Origin: an uncultured Lachnospiraceae bacterium
GTDB lineage: Bacteria > Bacillota > Clostridia > Lachnospirales > Lachnospiraceae
NCBI GenBank assembly: GCA_947175845.1
Contig: CAMWOK010000140.1
Span: 1-7,415, forward strand
Direction: 5' to 3'
Length of the DNA stretch: 7,415 bases
Positions 5,196 through 7,415 of the stretch are shown here, one piece after another. The first letter of the stretch is position 1, and each line of letters starts with the position of its first letter. Under the pieces are notes generated by a model that saw only the letters and a program-made list of their open reading frames with translations, was not told where the DNA came from and did not search any database. The position numbers and the translations under genes were made by a program.

Positions 5196-5237
5196 ATTAA
5201 AAGAAAGCAAGATGGAAAACAGTTACTGAAAAGTTGT

Positions 5238-5241
5238 GGAG
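5238..5241 (+). promoter_or_regulatory. Ribosome binding site that sets the RNA methyltransferase start
   Basis: GGAG lies 9 bases before the ATG at 5251. An in-frame GTG at 5236 overlaps this site and has no binding site of its own, so the ATG is preferred. Confidence 0.6.
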
Positions 5242-5250
5242 AACATACGG

Positions 5251-6423
5251 ATGAATAGATACGAATTGATAGCACCCTGCCATTTTGGGCTGGAGGCAGT
5301 CTTGAAACAGGAAATTACGGACCTTGGCTATGATGTGTCACAGGTGGAGGATGGAAGAGTGACGTTCATTGGAGATGACGAGGCGGTATGCCGTGCAAAT
5401 ATCGGGCTCAGAACAGCAGAGCGCATTCTCATCAAGGTAGGAACCTTTCGCGCGGAAACGTTTGATGAACTGTTTGAGAACACGAAGGCGCTTCCGTGGG
5501 AACTGTATATTCCTGCCGATGGAAAATTCTGGGTAGCAAAGGCAGCCAGCATCAAGAGCAGGCTGTTCTCCCCTTCGGATATCCAGTCTGTCATGAAGAA
5601 AGCAATGGTGGAGCGCCTGAAACAGGTGTATCATGTCAGCTGGTTCGACGAGGGCGGACAGAGTTTTCCTGTGCGTGTCTTTCTCATGAAAGATAACGTG
5701 ACCGTGGGGCTGGACACGACAGGGGAGTCCTTACATAAGAGGGGATACCGCAGATACACTGCAAAGGCACCGATCGCAGAGAATCTGGCGGCAGCGCTGA
5801 TCATGCTGACGCCCTGGAAGCGTGACCGGATACTGGTGGATCCGTTTTGCGGAAGCGGCACCATACTGATTGAGGCGGCATTGATGGCAGCAAATATTGC
5901 CCCGGGCATGAAGAGAGGGTTCACGGCGTTAAAGTGGGATCATCTCATAGACCGGAAGGTGTGGGACGACTGTTATGAGGAGGCGCGGGAACTGGCGGAC
6001 CTGTCGGCGGCCGTCGACCTTGAGGGCAGCGATATCGATCCGGAGATGATTCGGATCGCAGGACAGAATGCCCGCCTTGCGGGTGTGGAGCATATGATAA
6101 AATTTTCACAGAAGGATGTGGGAAAATTGTCCCATGAGGGACAATACGGATTTATCATAACAAATCCTCCGTACGGGGAGCGGCTTGAGGAAAAGGAAGC
6201 AATACCGGCACTGTACAGGAAGCTCGGGGAGCGCTTTAAAACACTTGACACATGGTCTCTCTACCTGATAACTTCCCATGAGGAGGCACAGAGAGAGATC
6301 GGAAGGAAAGCCGACAAAAACAGAAAAATATATAATGGAATGATGCGGACCTACTATTATCAGTTTCTGGGACCGCGCCCGCCGAGAAAACCGGCAGATA
6401 CAGGGACAACAGACAGGCAGTGA
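5251..6423 (+). CDS. ypsC: THUMP-domain class I RNA methyltransferase (YpsC/RlmL N-terminal type)
   Basis: The predicted cytosolic enzyme has 390 residues and adds a methyl group from S-adenosylmethionine to a base in large-subunit rRNA. The related half of E. coli RlmL makes N2-methylguanosine 2445 of 23S rRNA. A short N-terminal domain (ELIAPCHFGLEAVLKQEI) leads into the RNA-binding THUMP domain at about residues 45-150. The family link LHKRGYRRYTAKAPIAENLA starts at 161, motif I is DPFCGSGT (197-204), the SAM-contacting acids are D261 and D263 in GSDIDPEM, and the catalytic NPPY is at 305-308. The length fits the stand-alone Firmicutes form; the RlmK half of E. coli RlmL is absent. The target base in this organism is assumed from homology. 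It has its own promoter and is followed after 11 bases by the amidase-like gene, so the two are cotranscribed. The basic, proline-rich tail after 372 is probably disordered. Confidence 0.94.
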   Translation: MNRYELIAPCHFGLEAVLKQEITDLGYDVSQVEDGRVTFIGDDEAVCRANIGLRTAERILIKVGTFRAETFDELFENTKALPWELYIPADGKFWVAKAASIKSRLFSPSDIQSVMKKAMVERLKQVYHVSWFDEGGQSFPVRVFLMKDNVTVGLDTTGESLHKRGYRRYTAKAPIAENLAAALIMLTPWKRDRILVDPFCGSGTILIEAALMAANIAPGMKRGFTALKWDHLIDRKVWDDCYEEARELADLSAAVDLEGSDIDPEMIRIAGQNARLAGVEHMIKFSQKDVGKLSHEGQYGFIITNPPYGERLEEKEAIPALYRKLGERFKTLDTWSLYLITSHEEAQREIGRKADKNRKIYNGMMRTYYYQFLGPRPPRKPADTGTTDRQ

Positions 6424-6434
6424 AGGAAAGCACG

Positions 6435-7415
6435 ATGCGGACAGAGAACAAAATGAGTGACAACAGAATAACAGATATCGAGTGCCTTCAGGCAAAAGCG
6501 GCGATACCTGACACGCAGGTGCAGGCTCTTACGCGCGCGGAAATGGACCAGATAATCTCACAGAACAGGGATAAGCTGTATCGCACAATGCAGAGGATAA
6601 CAGTGGCATTTGCAGCAGTTTCGACGATTCTGATGGCAGGATTTAAAATGAATGAGGGGTTTTTTGATGCGAGCAGCCGGATCGGCCTTCTGATGGAGAG
6701 TGTGAATGCACAGGAGAACAGTCTGCATGCTCCGAAGGTGAATGTGCGGACGACCTTTGTGGACGAGGCAGGGTCGAGGCTGGTGATACCGCTCAAAGAG
6801 CCGATAGCCGGCGAGGATGTGCATGTCCGGGAAGAGTTTACGCAAAATAAGTATGTCATAACACTGTCCGGGTACTCGGCAAATATTCCGAACAGAGTGG
6901 AACTGGTGAGCGATTCGACCATCATGGACGCGGTGGGCGTCTACAGGCAGAACACGGATGTCGTGGTGGAAGTCTTCTGTATGGATCTGTATGAATACGA
7001 GCTTGTAAATAACACAAACTCCCTGACAGTGGCATTTAAAAAGCCCAAGGAGGACTATGCTGCATCTGCAGTCATCTGGTTTCCCTATGAGGACCGGAAC
7101 CGTCTGGCGCTCCCGGAATGGAAACAGAGCATTGACAAATTTGCCACAGACAACAACATAAAGCTCTACATGGCATCCAATATGCAGGAGGAGTACACGC
7201 AGGAGGATGTGATTGCTTTCGCCAACAGGATTCAGGCGGACATGGTGCTTGGCGTGCAGGTGGATCGGACAGACGAGCAGCAGTCTTACATGACAGGTAT
7301 CTGCAATACCGTGTACTTTGTGCCGGAGTACAACAGCGCACATCTGTCCGTGGTAATGGCAGAGGCGTTTGGGGAGGAGACGAAGATTGGGATGCGCAGT
7401 TTCGAGGAAGGGGAT
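6435..7415 (+). CDS. Membrane-anchored protein with degenerate amidase_3-like domain (3' end cut off)
   Basis: The frame stays open from ATG 6435 to the window edge (327 residues seen). A charged, probably cytosolic N-terminus of about 54 residues is followed by a hydrophobic segment at about 55-72, likely a signal anchor. Residues 100-205 look rich in beta strands and recall an AMIN-like wall-binding domain (weak). From about 209, AVIWFPYEDRN, KLYMASN, VIAFANRIQADMVLGVQVD and CNTVYFVPEYNSAHL follow the strand-helix order of N-acetylmuramoyl-L-alanine amidase_3. The first-strand DxGHGG and the later SIHAN of that family are replaced by FPYED and GVQVD, so two zinc-binding histidines are missing and activity is unlikely. 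AAGGAAA (6423-6429) lies 5 bases before the ATG and overlaps the upstream stop, which supports the start and translational coupling. The fold assignment is moderately sure; loss of catalysis is inferred from the visible part. Confidence 0.7.
   Translation, partial: MRTENKMSDNRITDIECLQAKAAIPDTQVQALTRAEMDQIISQNRDKLYRTMQRITVAFAAVSTILMAGFKMNEGFFDASSRIGLLMESVNAQENSLHAPKVNVRTTFVDEAGSRLVIPLKEPIAGEDVHVREEFTQNKYVITLSGYSANIPNRVELVSDSTIMDAVGVYRQNTDVVVEVFCMDLYEYELVNNTNSLTVAFKKPKEDYAASAVIWFPYEDRNRLALPEWKQSIDKFATDNNIKLYMASNMQEEYTQEDVIAFANRIQADMVLGVQVDRTDEQQSYMTGICNTVYFVPEYNSAHLSVVMAEAFGEETKIGMRSFEEGD

Noticed and set aside
4784..5275. Minus-strand open frame (163 codons) opposite the asparagine-rich gene
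   Set aside because: Its Val-rich, Leu-rich hydrophobic middle is only the complement of the AAC/AAT codon run. It has no RBS, and the plus frame has RBS and terminator.
6558..7343. Long minus-strand open frame (261 codons) opposite the amidase-like gene
   Set aside because: It is antisense to a frame that has a good RBS, operon spacing and recognisable motifs. Its own translation is rich in Cys and His with no domain pattern, typical of a shadow frame.

Overview
The window looks like chromosomal sequence from a Gram-positive anaerobe of the class Clostridia, most likely a Lachnospiraceae-type gut bacterium. This is inferred from several traits: strong AGGAGG-like ribosome binding sites, sigma-A style promoters, a Firmicutes-style MalG sugar permease end, a HAAS/DUF1700-type membrane protein, a YpsC/RlmL-type RNA methyltransferase and moderate GC. 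No ribosomal gene or other decisive marker is present, so the placement is tentative.

Layout. (1) Positions 2-301 are the 3' end of a carbohydrate ABC transporter permease (MalG type), closed by a clear intrinsic terminator at 314-345. (2) Positions 590-2044 hold a plausible two-gene unit: a single-pass membrane protein of unknown function and a class I SAM-dependent methyltransferase. (3) A 19-bp perfect hairpin (2047-2093) separates it from a convergent tyrosine recombinase on the minus strand (2120-3040). (4) A strong plus-strand promoter (3120-3148) leads through a 180-nt leader, with a possible 27-codon ORF, into a 73-aa protein of unknown function (3338-3559). (5) Positions 3685-4562 hold a two-gene unit with its own promoter: an acidic, probably helical 128-aa protein and a HAAS-domain protein with two membrane segments, ended by a terminator at 4591-4618. 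(6) A 324-nt AT-rich stretch carries an inverted repeat and three consecutive small hairpins. It leads into a 52-aa protein that is 44 % asparagine (4943-5101), which is followed by a terminator. (7) A near-consensus promoter (5167-5195) drives the THUMP-domain RNA methyltransferase (5251-6423). Eleven bases later begins an anchored extracytoplasmic protein that runs off the window and resembles a catalytically dead N-acetylmuramoyl-L-alanine amidase.

How the genes work together. Most units look like independent short chromosomal transcription units rather than one system. The likely functional pairs are 590/1238, 3685/4092 and 5251/6435, each on one strand with short spacing. The recombinase stands alone, with no recognisable phage, conjugation or cargo genes. 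No CRISPR array, tRNA, rRNA or insertion sequence was found. The least explained parts are the asparagine-rich micro-protein with its structured leader, the 3685/4092 pair and the degenerate amidase-like protein.
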